From the NCBI GenBank assembly GCA_016715895.1, contig JADJXH010000003.1, forward strand, positions 1,784,501-1,848,500: a stretch of 64,000 nt of DNA. The letters are read 5' to 3'. Under the pieces are notes generated by a model. The model searched no databases and had not been told where the DNA came from. It saw only the letters and a list, made by a program, of their open reading frames with translations. This stretch comes from Flavobacteriales bacterium (lineage in GTDB: Bacteria > Bacteroidota > Bacteroidia > Flavobacteriales_F > PHOS-HE28). This document shows positions 31,959 through 40,402 of this stretch, one piece after another (position 1 is the first letter of the stretch; every line of letters starts with the position of its first letter). The translations under genes and the position numbers were made by a program.

Positions 31959-33497
31959 TCAACCGGCCCAGCCCTCGCGGTCCAGGCTGCGGTACTGGAT
32001 GGCCTCGGCCAGGTGCTCGGTGCGGATGTCCGCGCTGTCGGCCAGGTCGGCGATGGTGCGCGCCACCTTCAGGATGCGGTCATATGCACGGGCACTGAGA
32101 CCGAGCCGCTCCATCGCCCGCTCCAGCAGCGCCTTGCCGGCGTCATCGATGCGACAGATGCTCCGCAGCTGCTGGCTGCTCATCTGCGCGTTGCTGTGCA
32201 GCCCGATGCCGGCGAACCGCCGCTGTTGCGCCTCACGCGCGCGCACCACGCGCTTCCGCACCTCGGCGCTCCGTTCGGTGCTGCGCTCCGCGCTCAGTTC
32301 GCTGAACGGCACCGGCGTCACCTCGATGTGGATGTCGATCCGGTCCAGCAGCGGGCCGCTGATGCGCGTGAGGTACTTCTGCACCACACCGGGAGCGCAC
32401 ACGCACTCCTTCTCCGGGTGGTTGTGGAAGCCGCAGGGACAGGGGTTCATCGCGGCCACCAACATGAAGCTCGCCGGGTATTCCACGGTGAAGCGGGCAC
32501 GGGAGATGGTGACCACCCGGTCCTCCAAGGGCTGGCGCAGCACCTCCAGCACGGTACGCTTGAACTCGGGCAGCTCATCCAGAAAGAGGACGCCGTTGTG
32601 CGCCAGGCTGATCTCTCCAGGCTGGGGATGGCTGCCGCCACCCACGAGCGCCACATCGCTGATGGTATGGTGCGGCGAGCGGAAGGGGCGCACGCTCAAC
32701 AGGCTGTCCTCCTTGCGCAGCTTGCCGGCCACGCTGTGGATCTTGGTGGTCTCCAACGCCTCCTCGATGTGCAGTGGCGGCAGGATCGTGGGCAGCCGCT
32801 TGGCCAGCATGGTCTTGCCCGCGCCCGGCGGACCGATGAGGATGATGTTGTGCCCGCCGGCGGCGGCGATCTCGAAGGCCCGCTTGATGTTCTCCTGGCC
32901 CTTCACGTCGGCGATGTCCACCGGGTACGACCGGCTGCTGGCCGCGAACTCGGCGGCGATGTCCACATGCTCGGGTTCCACGGTCGGTCCACCCTCCAGG
33001 ATGCCGATGACCTCCCGCAGGTGGGTGACACCGTACACGGTGAGGCCTTCGACGATGGCCGCCTCGCGGCCGTTCTCCTTGGGCACGATCACGCCCTTGA
33101 AGCCGCTGCGCTTGGCTTCGATGGCGATGGGCAGGGCGCCCTTGATCGGGCGGACACCACCGTCCATCGACAGTTCACCCATGATGAGGAAGTCCGGGAA
33201 CCGGTCCGTGGGGATCTGGCCCGTGCTGCCCAGAATGCCCACGGCCATGGGCAGGTCGTACGCCGAACCCTCCTTGTGCACGTCGGCCGGGGCCAGGTTG
33301 ATCACCGTGCGCTTGCCACGCGGGAAATCGAGGCCGCAGCTGCGCACGGCGTTGTCCATGCGATGATAGCTCTCCTTCACGGCGTTGTCCGGCAACCCCA
33401 CCAGGTAGAACTTCACCCCTTTGGTGACATTGACCTCCGCCGTGACGATGGTGGCGTTGATGCCGAAGACCGCGCTGCCGAAGACCTTGACCAGCAT
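31959..33497 (-). CDS. yifB: YifB family Mg chelatase-like AAA ATPase
   Basis: A 512-residue protein. The N-terminal Lon-like ChlI domain (MLVKVFGSAVFGINATIVTAEV, DLPMAVGILGSTGQI, GELSMDGGVRPIKGALP) is followed by an AAA domain with Walker A GPPGAGKTMLAKRLP, Walker B-like FLDELPEF, and the Mg-chelatase segment RQPLEDRVVTISRA. A Cys-rich NPCPCGFHNHPEKECVC precedes a C-terminal helical domain. The family (also ComM) helps branch migration during natural transformation in other bacteria. The start at 33497 lies 5 bases behind the gmhA stop; the long open frame above it is the gmhA shadow. Confidence 0.92.
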   Translation of the reverse strand: MLVKVFGSAVFGINATIVTAEVNVTKGVKFYLVGLPDNAVKESYHRMDNAVRSCGLDFPRGKRTVINLAPADVHKEGSAYDLPMAVGILGSTGQIPTDRFPDFLIMGELSMDGGVRPIKGALPIAIEAKRSGFKGVIVPKENGREAAIVEGLTVYGVTHLREVIGILEGGPTVEPEHVDIAAEFAASSRSYPVDIADVKGQENIKRAFEIAAAGGHNIILIGPPGAGKTMLAKRLPTILPPLHIEEALETTKIHSVAGKLRKEDSLLSVRPFRSPHHTISDVALVGGGSHPQPGEISLAHNGVLFLDELPEFKRTVLEVLRQPLEDRVVTISRARFTVEYPASFMLVAAMNPCPCGFHNHPEKECVCAPGVVQKYLTRISGPLLDRIDIHIEVTPVPFSELSAERSTERSAEVRKRVVRAREAQQRRFAGIGLHSNAQMSSQQLRSICRIDDAGKALLERAMERLGLSARAYDRILKVARTIADLADSADIRTEHLAEAIQYRSLDREGWAG

Positions 33498-33502
33498 GCC
33501 CC

Positions 33503-34078
33503 TCAGTTCAGCTCCCGCTCGATGTGATCGATGAAGGCGTGGATCACCTTGATGTGCACTTCCTGGATCCGGTCGGCGTATCCGTTGTGGGGCACACGCA
33601 CTTCCACGGTGCACAGGTCGGCCAGCTTTCCGCCGTCCTTGCCGGTGAGGCCGATGACATGCATGCCCTTCTCGCGGGCCACCTCGGCGGCACGCAGCAC
33701 GTTGGGGCTGTTGCCGCTGGTGCTGATGGCGAGCAGCACATCGCCCTCGCGTCCATGCGCCTGTACGAACCGCGCGAACACGTGCTCGAAGCCGTGGTCG
33801 TTGCCCACGCAGGTGAGGTGGCTGGGATCGCTGATGCTCAAGGCTGCGATGGGCGGGCGGTCGTCGCGGTAGCGGCCGGTAAGCTCTTCGGCGAAGTGCA
33901 TGGCATCGCACATGCTGCCGCCGTTCCCGCAGCTGATCACCTTGGCCCCCTGCTTGAGGCAATAGGACATGAAGGCGGAGGCCTGCTCCACGGCGGCGAG
34001 GTTGGCCGGGTCGGCCAGGAAGCGCGCAAGCACGTCGGCGGCCTCGGTGAAATGGGTGCGGATGCGGTCGTTGCTCAT
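33503..34078 (-). CDS. gmhA: Sedoheptulose-7-phosphate isomerase
   Basis: A 191-residue SIS-domain isomerase that converts sedoheptulose 7-phosphate to D-glycero-heptose 7-phosphate, the first step of ADP-heptose synthesis for lipopolysaccharide core or other heptose glycans. Family motifs are ISCGNGGSMCDAMHFAEELTGRY (sugar-phosphate loop and catalytic Glu/His context), AISTSGNSPNVLRA and NGYADRIQEVHIKVIHAFID. Length is usual. A weak CATCTTTG box (34091-34084) lies 5 bases before the ATG. The rest of the heptose pathway is not in the window. Confidence 0.93.
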   Translation of the reverse strand: MSNDRIRTHFTEAADVLARFLADPANLAAVEQASAFMSYCLKQGAKVISCGNGGSMCDAMHFAEELTGRYRDDRPPIAALSISDPSHLTCVGNDHGFEHVFARFVQAHGREGDVLLAISTSGNSPNVLRAAEVAREKGMHVIGLTGKDGGKLADLCTVEVRVPHNGYADRIQEVHIKVIHAFIDHIERELN

Positions 34079-34277
34079 GGGATCAAAGATGCGGCAGAAC
34101 GCAGGGCCGTGCCGGTCCCCGCCCCGGCCGGACGGGCATCCCCGGTATGGCCTTGAACGGGCCGGGCTTCAGCTCGTGCCGCTCGCATCATGCGCCTCGA
34201 ACGTCGGAATATCCGTCAACATGTCGCCCGAAAAGATGGCGGATCGGATCCGGTCCCGCAAGCCCCGCGGAAGGTGC

Positions 34278-36761
34278 TCAGCGGCTGGCGCGCTGGTCCA
34301 GGATGCGCATGGCCTCGATGCCGCGCTCTAGAAAGGCCTGGTACTCGGCCACATCAGGTGTGTAGGCCACCGGATCGGTGAGCAGCTCGCCTTCCGGGCT
34401 CAGCAGCGCATAGAACGGTTGTGAGCTGATCTGGAAGGTCTCCGCCTGCACCGTGCTCCACTTGTTGCCCATGGTGACGATGGGCTTCTGCTTGCCGGAA
34501 GAGGTCTTGTAGATGTGCTGCTGCTCCTTCGGCAGTTCCTGCTTGTCGTCCACATAGAGCGACACGAGCACGTAGCGGTCCTTGATCAGGTCGTACACCT
34601 CCGGCTCGGGCCAGACATGCTCCTCCATCTTGCGGCAGTTCACGCAGGCATATCCGGTGAAATCGAGCAGGAGCGGCTTGCCCGTGGCCTGGGCCTGGGC
34701 CTGGGCGGCGTCCAGATCGTGGTAGCAATCCAGATTGTGCGGGCAGTGTTTCGGGAAGATCCAACTGTACCCTACGGGCGGCGCCAGCCCGCTCATCAGC
34801 TTGAGGGTGTGGAAGGTGTTGGTATCCGCGTTGTAGCGGAAACCGAGGGCGAGGTAGCCCGTGGTGACGGCGAAGAGGGCGGTGAAGGCCCACCGTGGTC
34901 CAGAACGTTTGGTGACGGGGCTGTCGTGCGGGAACCGGATCAGGCCCAACAGGTAGAGGACAATGCCCAAGGCACAAAGCACCCACACCGCCATGAACAG
35001 TTCATAGCGCACCAGGCCCCAGTGCTTCACGAGGTCGGCGTTGCTCAGGAACTTGAAGGCCAGGGCCACCTCGGCGAACCCGAGCACCACCTTCACGCTG
35101 TTGAGCCAGCTGCCGCTGCGCGGAAGGCTGTTGAGCCAGCTGGGGAACATGGCGAACAGGGCGAAGGGCAGGGCGAGGGCCATGCCGAACCCGCCCAGAC
35201 CGGCCGTGAGCTGCCATGCCCCCCCATCGGCCGTCAGGGCTCCTGCGAGCAGCGAGCCCAGGATCGGTCCCGTGCAGCTGAACGACACCAGGGCCAGGGT
35301 GAGGGCCATGAAGAAAATACCGACCAATCCACCGAACCGCGAGGCCTTCTGGTCCATGCTGTTCACCCAGCTGCTCGGCAGGGTGATCTCGAAGTAGCCG
35401 AAGAAGCTGACCGCGAAGACCAGAAAGATGACAAAGAAGAACACGTTGAGCCAGGGGTTCGTACTGATCTCGTTGAAGATCTCGGGGTTCACCGATCCCA
35501 GCAGGTGGAAAGGAAGGCTGAAGATCAGGTAGATCAACAGGATGAAGCCTCCGTAGGTGAGCGCATTGCGCAGGCCCTTGCCATGGTCCTCGCTGCCCTT
35601 GGTGAAGAAGCTCACCGTGAGGGGGATCATCGGGAACACGCACGGCGTGAGCAGAGCGAGCAGGCCGCCGACGAATCCCAGCAGGAAGATCCTCCACAGC
35701 GATGTGGTGGAGCGCAGTTCGGCCACCTCGCCCGTGGACGCCTTCAGCACGGGGGCGTTGAGGTCCACCTTGGGCAGCTTGTACATGGGCCCGTCCACCA
35801 CCGCGAGGTCGGACCCCGAAGGCGCACCGCCCAGCACCACGGCACCGGTGGCAGGCACGATGGAGAAGGCCAGCGGGTCGGGGAACACACAGGCCTCATC
35901 GTTGCAGCTCATGTAATTGATGGTGCCGGTGACGGGCCGCTGCGGATCGTCCACCCGCACCGTGCGCGTGAACACGACCGTGCCCTTGTACTTGCGCACG
36001 GTCATTTCGAAGATGGGGTCATGGCCCTCCACCTTGCCGGCCCCCTGCTCGGTGGGCTCGCCTGCTGATGCGAAATGAGGCACGGTGTCGAACACGATGC
36101 TGGTCGGGATCGGTCCATCGCCAAAGGCCTCCTGGCTGTAGATGTACCAGCCGTCGCGCACGGTGGCGCCAAAGGCGATCGCCCAACGCCCGGAGCCAAG
36201 GTCGCTCGCGGACACTGTCCATTGCACGGGGTCGTCACTGGCGGCGGCCCGGGTGAAGGGGACGGCCCCCATCTCGGCACGGTCGGCCGCCGGGGTGATG
36301 CGGAAGTGGACGGGGTCCGGGAAGATGCACGCGCGGTCGTCGCAGGTCATGTACTCCAGCCGCCCTGTGATCGGCGAGGCTGGATCGGTGAGCGCGACCC
36401 GCTGGGTGAAAAGCGCGTAGCCCTTGAACTTCTTCACCTGCATGTCGAACACCGGATCATGGCCCTGCACGACGTGTGCACCGGTCTCTTCAGCCGCTCC
36501 GGCAAGGGTCACATGCGGCAGGGTGTCGAACGCCAGCGTGGTGGGCATGGGCCCTGCATCGCCGAAGCTCTGCTGGGAGTACACGTACCAGCCGTCGATG
36601 ATGTCAGCGCGGAAGATCAGGTCCCATTGGGCGCCCTCCACCTGCACCATGCTGATGCTCCAGGTGACGGGATCCGCGGAGACCGGTGCCGCGCCGCCGG
36701 GCAATTGGGCCGAGACGCTGATGGCAAGTGCGCCACTGAATAGGGAAAGGGCTCTGCGCAT
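34278..36761 (-). CDS. dsbD: Thiol:disulfide interchange protein DsbD with duplicated alpha domain
   Basis: An 827-residue protein. After a signal peptide (MRRALSLFSGALAISVSAQL) it has two tandem DsbD-alpha-like periplasmic domains (about residues 25-150 and 155-280), each ending in a Cys pair: CDDRACIFPDPVHF and CNDEACVFPDPLAF. A DsbD transmembrane domain follows with LTPCVFPMIPLTVSFF and LVSFSCTGPILGSLL. The C-terminus is thioredoxin-like, GYACVNCRKMEEHVW. The chain moves reducing power from the cytoplasm to the periplasm. Classic DsbD has only one alpha domain. The next gene upstream encodes a third one. The frame is open 164 codons above 36761, but that region belongs to the preceding gene. 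Confidence 0.9.
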   Translation of the reverse strand: MRRALSLFSGALAISVSAQLPGGAAPVSADPVTWSISMVQVEGAQWDLIFRADIIDGWYVYSQQSFGDAGPMPTTLAFDTLPHVTLAGAAEETGAHVVQGHDPVFDMQVKKFKGYALFTQRVALTDPASPITGRLEYMTCDDRACIFPDPVHFRITPAADRAEMGAVPFTRAAASDDPVQWTVSASDLGSGRWAIAFGATVRDGWYIYSQEAFGDGPIPTSIVFDTVPHFASAGEPTEQGAGKVEGHDPIFEMTVRKYKGTVVFTRTVRVDDPQRPVTGTINYMSCNDEACVFPDPLAFSIVPATGAVVLGGAPSGSDLAVVDGPMYKLPKVDLNAPVLKASTGEVAELRSTTSLWRIFLLGFVGGLLALLTPCVFPMIPLTVSFFTKGSEDHGKGLRNALTYGGFILLIYLIFSLPFHLLGSVNPEIFNEISTNPWLNVFFFVIFLVFAVSFFGYFEITLPSSWVNSMDQKASRFGGLVGIFFMALTLALVSFSCTGPILGSLLAGALTADGGAWQLTAGLGGFGMALALPFALFAMFPSWLNSLPRSGSWLNSVKVVLGFAEVALAFKFLSNADLVKHWGLVRYELFMAVWVLCALGIVLYLLGLIRFPHDSPVTKRSGPRWAFTALFAVTTGYLALGFRYNADTNTFHTLKLMSGLAPPVGYSWIFPKHCPHNLDCYHDLDAAQAQAQATGKPLLLDFTGYACVNCRKMEEHVWPEPEVYDLIKDRYVLVSLYVDDKQELPKEQQHIYKTSSGKQKPIVTMGNKWSTVQAETFQISSQPFYALLSPEGELLTDPVAYTPDVAEYQAFLERGIEAMRILDQRASR

Positions 36762-36766
36762 GGGGG

Positions 36767-37219
36767 TCACTTCGATCCGGCGGGGACCTCCACTGTGAAC
36801 GGTACCGTGACCGGAGGCAGGCAGGTGCGGTCGTTGCAAAGCATGTACTCCACCTCCCCGCTCAGCTTGAACGCTCCATCTCCGGCCCGTTTGGTCGACG
36901 CCCGGAACACCGGCTCGCCGGAATGGTGCCGCACGAGCATGGCGAAGTTGGGGTCCATCTCCTCCACAGGCTCCGGGCCTGAGACCTCCAGAAGGCCGGT
37001 GTGGCCTTCGCCGGGGGTGAGCCGGATGACCGTCGGCAACGGTCCGTCCTCCCGGGGAAGCTGCAGGGCATACAGGTGCCACCCGGGCTCCAGGGTCGCC
37101 TTCAAGACCACCTGCACCAGTCCATCGGTGCCAGATTCCGCAGAGAACGCCCATTGCGCCGGGCCGGCAGGTCCCGTCTGCAGGATGAGCAGCAGCGGTA
37201 TCAGTGCGATGTTGGACAT
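36767..37219 (-). CDS. Stand-alone DsbD-alpha-like periplasmic protein
   Basis: A 150-residue protein with an N-terminal signal-like segment MSNIALIPLLLILQTGP and a domain matching the two alpha domains of the adjacent DsbD: PGWHLYALQLPREDGPLPTVIRL and the end motif MLCNDRTCLPPVTVPFTV with the Cys-x4-Cys pair. It lies 5 bases before dsbD in the same operon. It probably receives electrons from DsbD and passes them to a partner; which one is unknown. A TACTTTTG box lies 16 bases upstream. Confidence 0.8.
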   Translation of the reverse strand: MSNIALIPLLLILQTGPAGPAQWAFSAESGTDGLVQVVLKATLEPGWHLYALQLPREDGPLPTVIRLTPGEGHTGLLEVSGPEPVEEMDPNFAMLVRHHSGEPVFRASTKRAGDGAFKLSGEVEYMLCNDRTCLPPVTVPFTVEVPAGSK

Positions 37220-37235
37220 GGAGGGCAGGGCTTGA

Positions 37236-37243
37236 CAAAAGTA
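37236..37243 (-). promoter_or_regulatory. -7 box TACTTTTG upstream of the DsbD-alpha gene
   Basis: An exact TAnnTTTG match on the minus strand, 16 bases before the ATG at 37219. Confidence 0.55.
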
Positions 37244-37301
37244 GCAGCCTCATTCCGGCGCAGGACCGGCCATCTTGCCCATCGCTTGCGATCCTGAAGG
37301 A

Positions 37302-37595
37302 TCAAAGCGGCATCTCGATGTCGATGACCCGACCGAGCGGTATGGTGGCCCCATACTTCAGGACGAGGGTGCGGTCGTCGGCGGACCAGATGGTGGTCTC
37401 CACGGCCTTCAGCCCTTCGGCGTCGCGGAACAGGATGCGGCACTTGCCATGCTCGCCATTGCCAAGCTGCACCGCGCGGGCCACCTTCTTCTTCAGCTCG
37501 GTGCGGTGGGCATCGGTCAGCAGCACGGCTTCCTGCGGGAAGCGGAGGCGTTCCAGGTCCTCCTTGGCGATCACTTGAGCGGCGGTCGGTTTCAT
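37302..37595 (-). CDS. 97-residue conserved-looking hypothetical protein
   Basis: A 97-residue cytoplasmic protein starting MKPTAAQVIAKEDLERLRF, with a Lys-rich helix THRTELKKKVARAV-like segment (AHRTELKKKVARAVQLGNG) and a beta-rich C-terminus ending GATIPLGRVIDIEMPL. I recognise no family with confidence. It has a promoter-like TATCTTCA box (37624-37617) 21 bases upstream inside the end of tilS, so it can be expressed alone. The longer open frame up to 37781 overlaps tilS and is rejected. Confidence 0.65.
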   Translation of the reverse strand: MKPTAAQVIAKEDLERLRFPQEAVLLTDAHRTELKKKVARAVQLGNGEHGKCRILFRDAEGLKAVETTIWSADDRTLVLKYGATIPLGRVIDIEMPL

Positions 37596-37616
37596 GGGCG
37601 CGTGACGGTGAGGCCC

Positions 37617-37624
37617 TGAAGATA
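37617..37624 (-). promoter_or_regulatory. -7 box TATCTTCA upstream of the 97-residue protein
   Basis: TAnnTTCA in the 37-base gap between the tilS stop and the hypothetical gene. It departs from the consensus in its last two bases, so confidence is limited. Confidence 0.4.
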
Positions 37625-37632
37625 GGAGTTGC

Positions 37633-38940
37633 TCAGCGGACGGGGACCCCATAGACCACCTCATCCTGGTCCGGGCGAGCGGCGAATCCCTCCGCCAGCC
37701 GATGACCGACCACCCAGGCGATCTCGCCTGCCGCGCACAGCACATAGACCCCGCGTTTCCGATCCCTCGGCACCTTGGCATCGATCAGCAGGTCGCTGAC
37801 CAGGCGGGAGCCGCGCCCTCCACGCGGTCTGAACCGGTCGCCGGCGCGCCATGGCCGCAGCACCAGCGGACCCTTCAACCGTCCGGCGGCAAGGCGCACC
37901 ACGTGGCGCTCGTGCACCGGCCCTCCGGGATCGCGCCGCGTGAGGCGCACGGGCGCCGCTTCCGGAAGTTCGAGGTCCGCATCGATCGCATAGGCGGGAG
38001 CTTCCTCCTCCGGGCCCGACCACTGCAGGCGGTCACGGTCCACGAGAAGCGCTCCTCCTTTCATCGGGAACCGGGCGCCGGTCCGCCGGTGCGCCACCGC
38101 ACGCAGGATCCGGTCGAGCTGATCGGGATGCATGCTACGGTGCCGCAGGGCCTCGTGCAGGATGAGCCTGGGGAAGGGCGCCGATTCCAAGAGGTCGAAC
38201 GGGATCCCCTCCTCATCCATCGACCGGTCCAAGGTCCCGCTATGGTGCTCCCAATGATCGAGGAGCTCATGCAGATGCGCGATGGAGCGGACCATGGCCC
38301 GGTCGAAACCCGGGCTCATGCGCCGCAGGAGGGGCAGCAGCTCGTGGCGCACGCGGTTCCTCAGGAAGGCCGGGTCCGCGTTGCTCTCATCCTCCCTGAA
38401 GGGAATGGCCTCGTCAGCGGCATAGGCCGCAAGGGTCGCCCTTGGCACATCCAGGAAGGGGCGGATGAATGGACCGCTTCGGCGCGGGATGCCACGCCAC
38501 CCCCGCGATCCCGTCCCGCGCATGAGGTTCATGAGCAGGGTCTCCACCACATCGTCCCGATGATGGGCCGTCGCGATGTGGTGCAAGCCGGTGCGCTGGG
38601 CCGTGTCACGAAGCCAGTCGGCGCGGGCAGTTCGGGCCAGCATCTCGATGGACCCCTTCGCCGCGGCCCGAAGCTGCGGCACGTGCAGGGAGGTGGTCTC
38701 GATGGGGACCTGCTGTTCATGGCACCAGTGCAGCAGCCAGTCCCGGTCCTCTTCGCCGCGCGCACCGCGGAGACCGTGCTCGGCATGAGCGGCCACGACG
38801 GGGTGACCCGATCGCCGGAGCACATGGAGCAGCACCATGCTGTCGAGCCCGCCGCTCAGGGCCACGAGCACGGCTTCGCCCGGCTTCAACAGCCCGTGCA
38901 CACGAAGCACCTCGCGCACCTCAGGCACCAGCATCATCAA
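37633..38940 (-). CDS. tilS: tRNA(Ile)-lysidine synthase
   Basis: A 435-residue N-type ATP pyrophosphatase that changes C34 of tRNA-Ile(CAU) to lysidine so it reads AUA. The PP-loop SGGLDS is at residues 29-34, followed by AHAEHGLRGARGEEDRDW, IATAHHRDDVVETLLMNLMRGTG and RPFLDVPR. The C-terminal substrate-binding domain contains LRPWRAGDRFRPRGGRG and RVYVLCAAGEIAWVVGHRLAEGF-like sequence. It starts with three Met codons at 38940, so the exact start is unclear by two codons. It overlaps the end of pabB by 20 bases. Confidence 0.93.
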   Translation of the reverse strand: MMMLVPEVREVLRVHGLLKPGEAVLVALSGGLDSMVLLHVLRRSGHPVVAAHAEHGLRGARGEEDRDWLLHWCHEQQVPIETTSLHVPQLRAAAKGSIEMLARTARADWLRDTAQRTGLHHIATAHHRDDVVETLLMNLMRGTGSRGWRGIPRRSGPFIRPFLDVPRATLAAYAADEAIPFREDESNADPAFLRNRVRHELLPLLRRMSPGFDRAMVRSIAHLHELLDHWEHHSGTLDRSMDEEGIPFDLLESAPFPRLILHEALRHRSMHPDQLDRILRAVAHRRTGARFPMKGGALLVDRDRLQWSGPEEEAPAYAIDADLELPEAAPVRLTRRDPGGPVHERHVVRLAAGRLKGPLVLRPWRAGDRFRPRGGRGSRLVSDLLIDAKVPRDRKRGVYVLCAAGEIAWVVGHRLAEGFAARPDQDEVVYGVPVR

Positions 38941-40177
38941 GGGCGTCGATGACGGAGCACGCCTTCAGGGCGCATTCCTCCCATTCATGCTCCGGATCGC
39001 AGGCCGCGGTCAGGGCACTGCCCGTCACCAGTCGGGCCTCACCGGTGAGCCCATCGTACTCCACGGTCCGGATCACCACGTTCAAGTCCAGGTCCCCTGC
39101 CCCATCGCACCATCCGATCGTGCCACTGAACAGCCCCCGGCGCTGGTCCTCGTGACGGTCGATGAGGTCCATGGCCCGGTGTTTCGGAGCGCCGGTCATG
39201 GAGGCCATGGGGAACGCGGAGCGGACGGCATCGGCAGGGCCACGATCGCGGTCGAGGCGCGCTTCGACCCTGGACACCATCTGGTGCACCGGACCGGCGG
39301 TGCGGATGCCGCACAGCTCAGGCACACGGACGGAACCCGGGGCGGCCACACGACTGAGGTCGTTGCGGACCACATCGGTGGCCATGATGTTCTCGGCGCG
39401 TTCCTTGGGGTCGTTCGCCAGCTCGTTCGCGATGGCACGGTCCACGGCAGGGTCCTGCGCACGGCGGCGCGTGCCTTTCATGGGTTCGCAATGCACGCGC
39501 CCGGCGGTGGTCCACAGGAAGCGCTCCGGGGAAAGGCAGATCGCATACCGGTCGTCCCAGGCGTGAAAGGCCGCGAAGGCGGCTTGGGTCCGCTGCGAAC
39601 CGCGCATGAACGCGGCGTGCGGGTCCCGGCCGGGCAGGTGGCCGGTGCGTTCCACGCAGTAGTTCACCTCGTAGATGTCACCCCGCTGGATGTGTTCGAG
39701 CAATCGCGCGGTATGCCCGAGGTAGGTGGTCTTGTCGGTGGACAGCACCCAGGGTCCCCACGGGCCGGACGGTACCGCAGGCGGTGGAGCGGTGAGACGT
39801 GCGATCAGTCGATCGATGACGGCCGGATCGGTGCCCAGGAACCGGGTGCGCCCATCCTCCCAGAGGACCATGACCTCTGGAACGAACCACCGCATCAAGG
39901 GCCAGGGACCCGAACGCGGATGCCTGCTCCGTTGACCGAACAGGGGCTCCCGAAGGTCATAGGTGAGGAACCCCATGGAGGGATGCCCGGCCTTCACCAG
40001 GTCCGTCCAGCTCTCGATCGCCTCACCGGGGTCGTCGCTCTCGACGAACCGTCGACAGCCCACACCAAGGACGGCCACATCACGATCGGTGGCCCGTCGA
40101 TAGAGCCACCGGCGCTCGGTGCGCAAAGCCCGCGCATCGAACGGGAGGATGTGCTCAAGCGTTCTGACCACCTGCAT
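38921..40177 (-). CDS. pabB: Aminodeoxychorismate synthase component I
   Basis: A 418-residue chorismate-utilising enzyme that aminates chorismate on the way to p-aminobenzoate and folate. The C-terminal domain has YEVNYCVERTG, the diagnostic EPMKGTRRR (Lys in this motif marks PabB; TrpE has Ala), ENIMATDVVRNDLSRVAAPGS, and FPMASMTGAPKHRAMDLIDRHE. The N-terminal half is short and divergent. No glutaminase subunit (pabA) or lyase (pabC) is in the window. A TAACTTCG box (40192-40185) ends 7 bases before the ATG, suggesting a leaderless message. FolC in the same window uses the downstream product. Confidence 0.88.
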   Translation of the reverse strand: MQVVRTLEHILPFDARALRTERRWLYRRATDRDVAVLGVGCRRFVESDDPGEAIESWTDLVKAGHPSMGFLTYDLREPLFGQRSRHPRSGPWPLMRWFVPEVMVLWEDGRTRFLGTDPAVIDRLIARLTAPPPAVPSGPWGPWVLSTDKTTYLGHTARLLEHIQRGDIYEVNYCVERTGHLPGRDPHAAFMRGSQRTQAAFAAFHAWDDRYAICLSPERFLWTTAGRVHCEPMKGTRRRAQDPAVDRAIANELANDPKERAENIMATDVVRNDLSRVAAPGSVRVPELCGIRTAGPVHQMVSRVEARLDRDRGPADAVRSAFPMASMTGAPKHRAMDLIDRHEDQRRGLFSGTIGWCDGAGDLDLNVVIRTVEYDGLTGEARLVTGSALTAACDPEHEWEECALKACSVIDALDDAGA

Positions 40178-40184
40178 GCGCGAT

Positions 40185-40192
40185 CGAAGTTA
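40185..40192 (-). promoter_or_regulatory. -7 box TAACTTCG upstream of pabB
   Basis: A TAnnTTCG box on the minus strand, 7 bases before the pabB ATG; the likely transcript start coincides with the start codon. Confidence 0.55.
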
Positions 40193-40363
40193 TCCCATGG
40201 AAGCAACCACTGACCGCCGATCGCGTCATTCGGCAGAAGGCGAACGTTCCACCCCCGCCCCGTCTCCAAGACCACTCATCAAAAGCCTGACGGTCAGGCA
40301 TCTAACAACCAGGATCCAGGCCCCGGGAACCCTAGCATCGGCCCTGCTTTTGAAGCGGGGGGG

Positions 40364-40394
40364 TTGAAGTGGGCGGAAGAACCACATAGATTTG
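40364..40394 (+). promoter_or_regulatory. Promoter of the T9SS cargo gene
   Basis: TTG (40364-40366), 20 bases, TAGATTTG (40387-40394). This is one of the clearest -33/-7 pairs in the window. The ATG at 40403 is only 8 bases further. Confidence 0.65.
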
Positions 40395-40402
40395 AGGTTG
40401 CC

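Noticed and set aside
33498..33962. N-terminal extension of the yifB frame
   Set aside because: It runs through gmhA in another frame; YifB begins MLVKVFGSAVFG at 33497.
36762..37253. N-terminal extension of the dsbD frame
   Set aside because: The 164 codons coincide with the stand-alone alpha-domain gene; the signal peptide at 36761 marks the true start.
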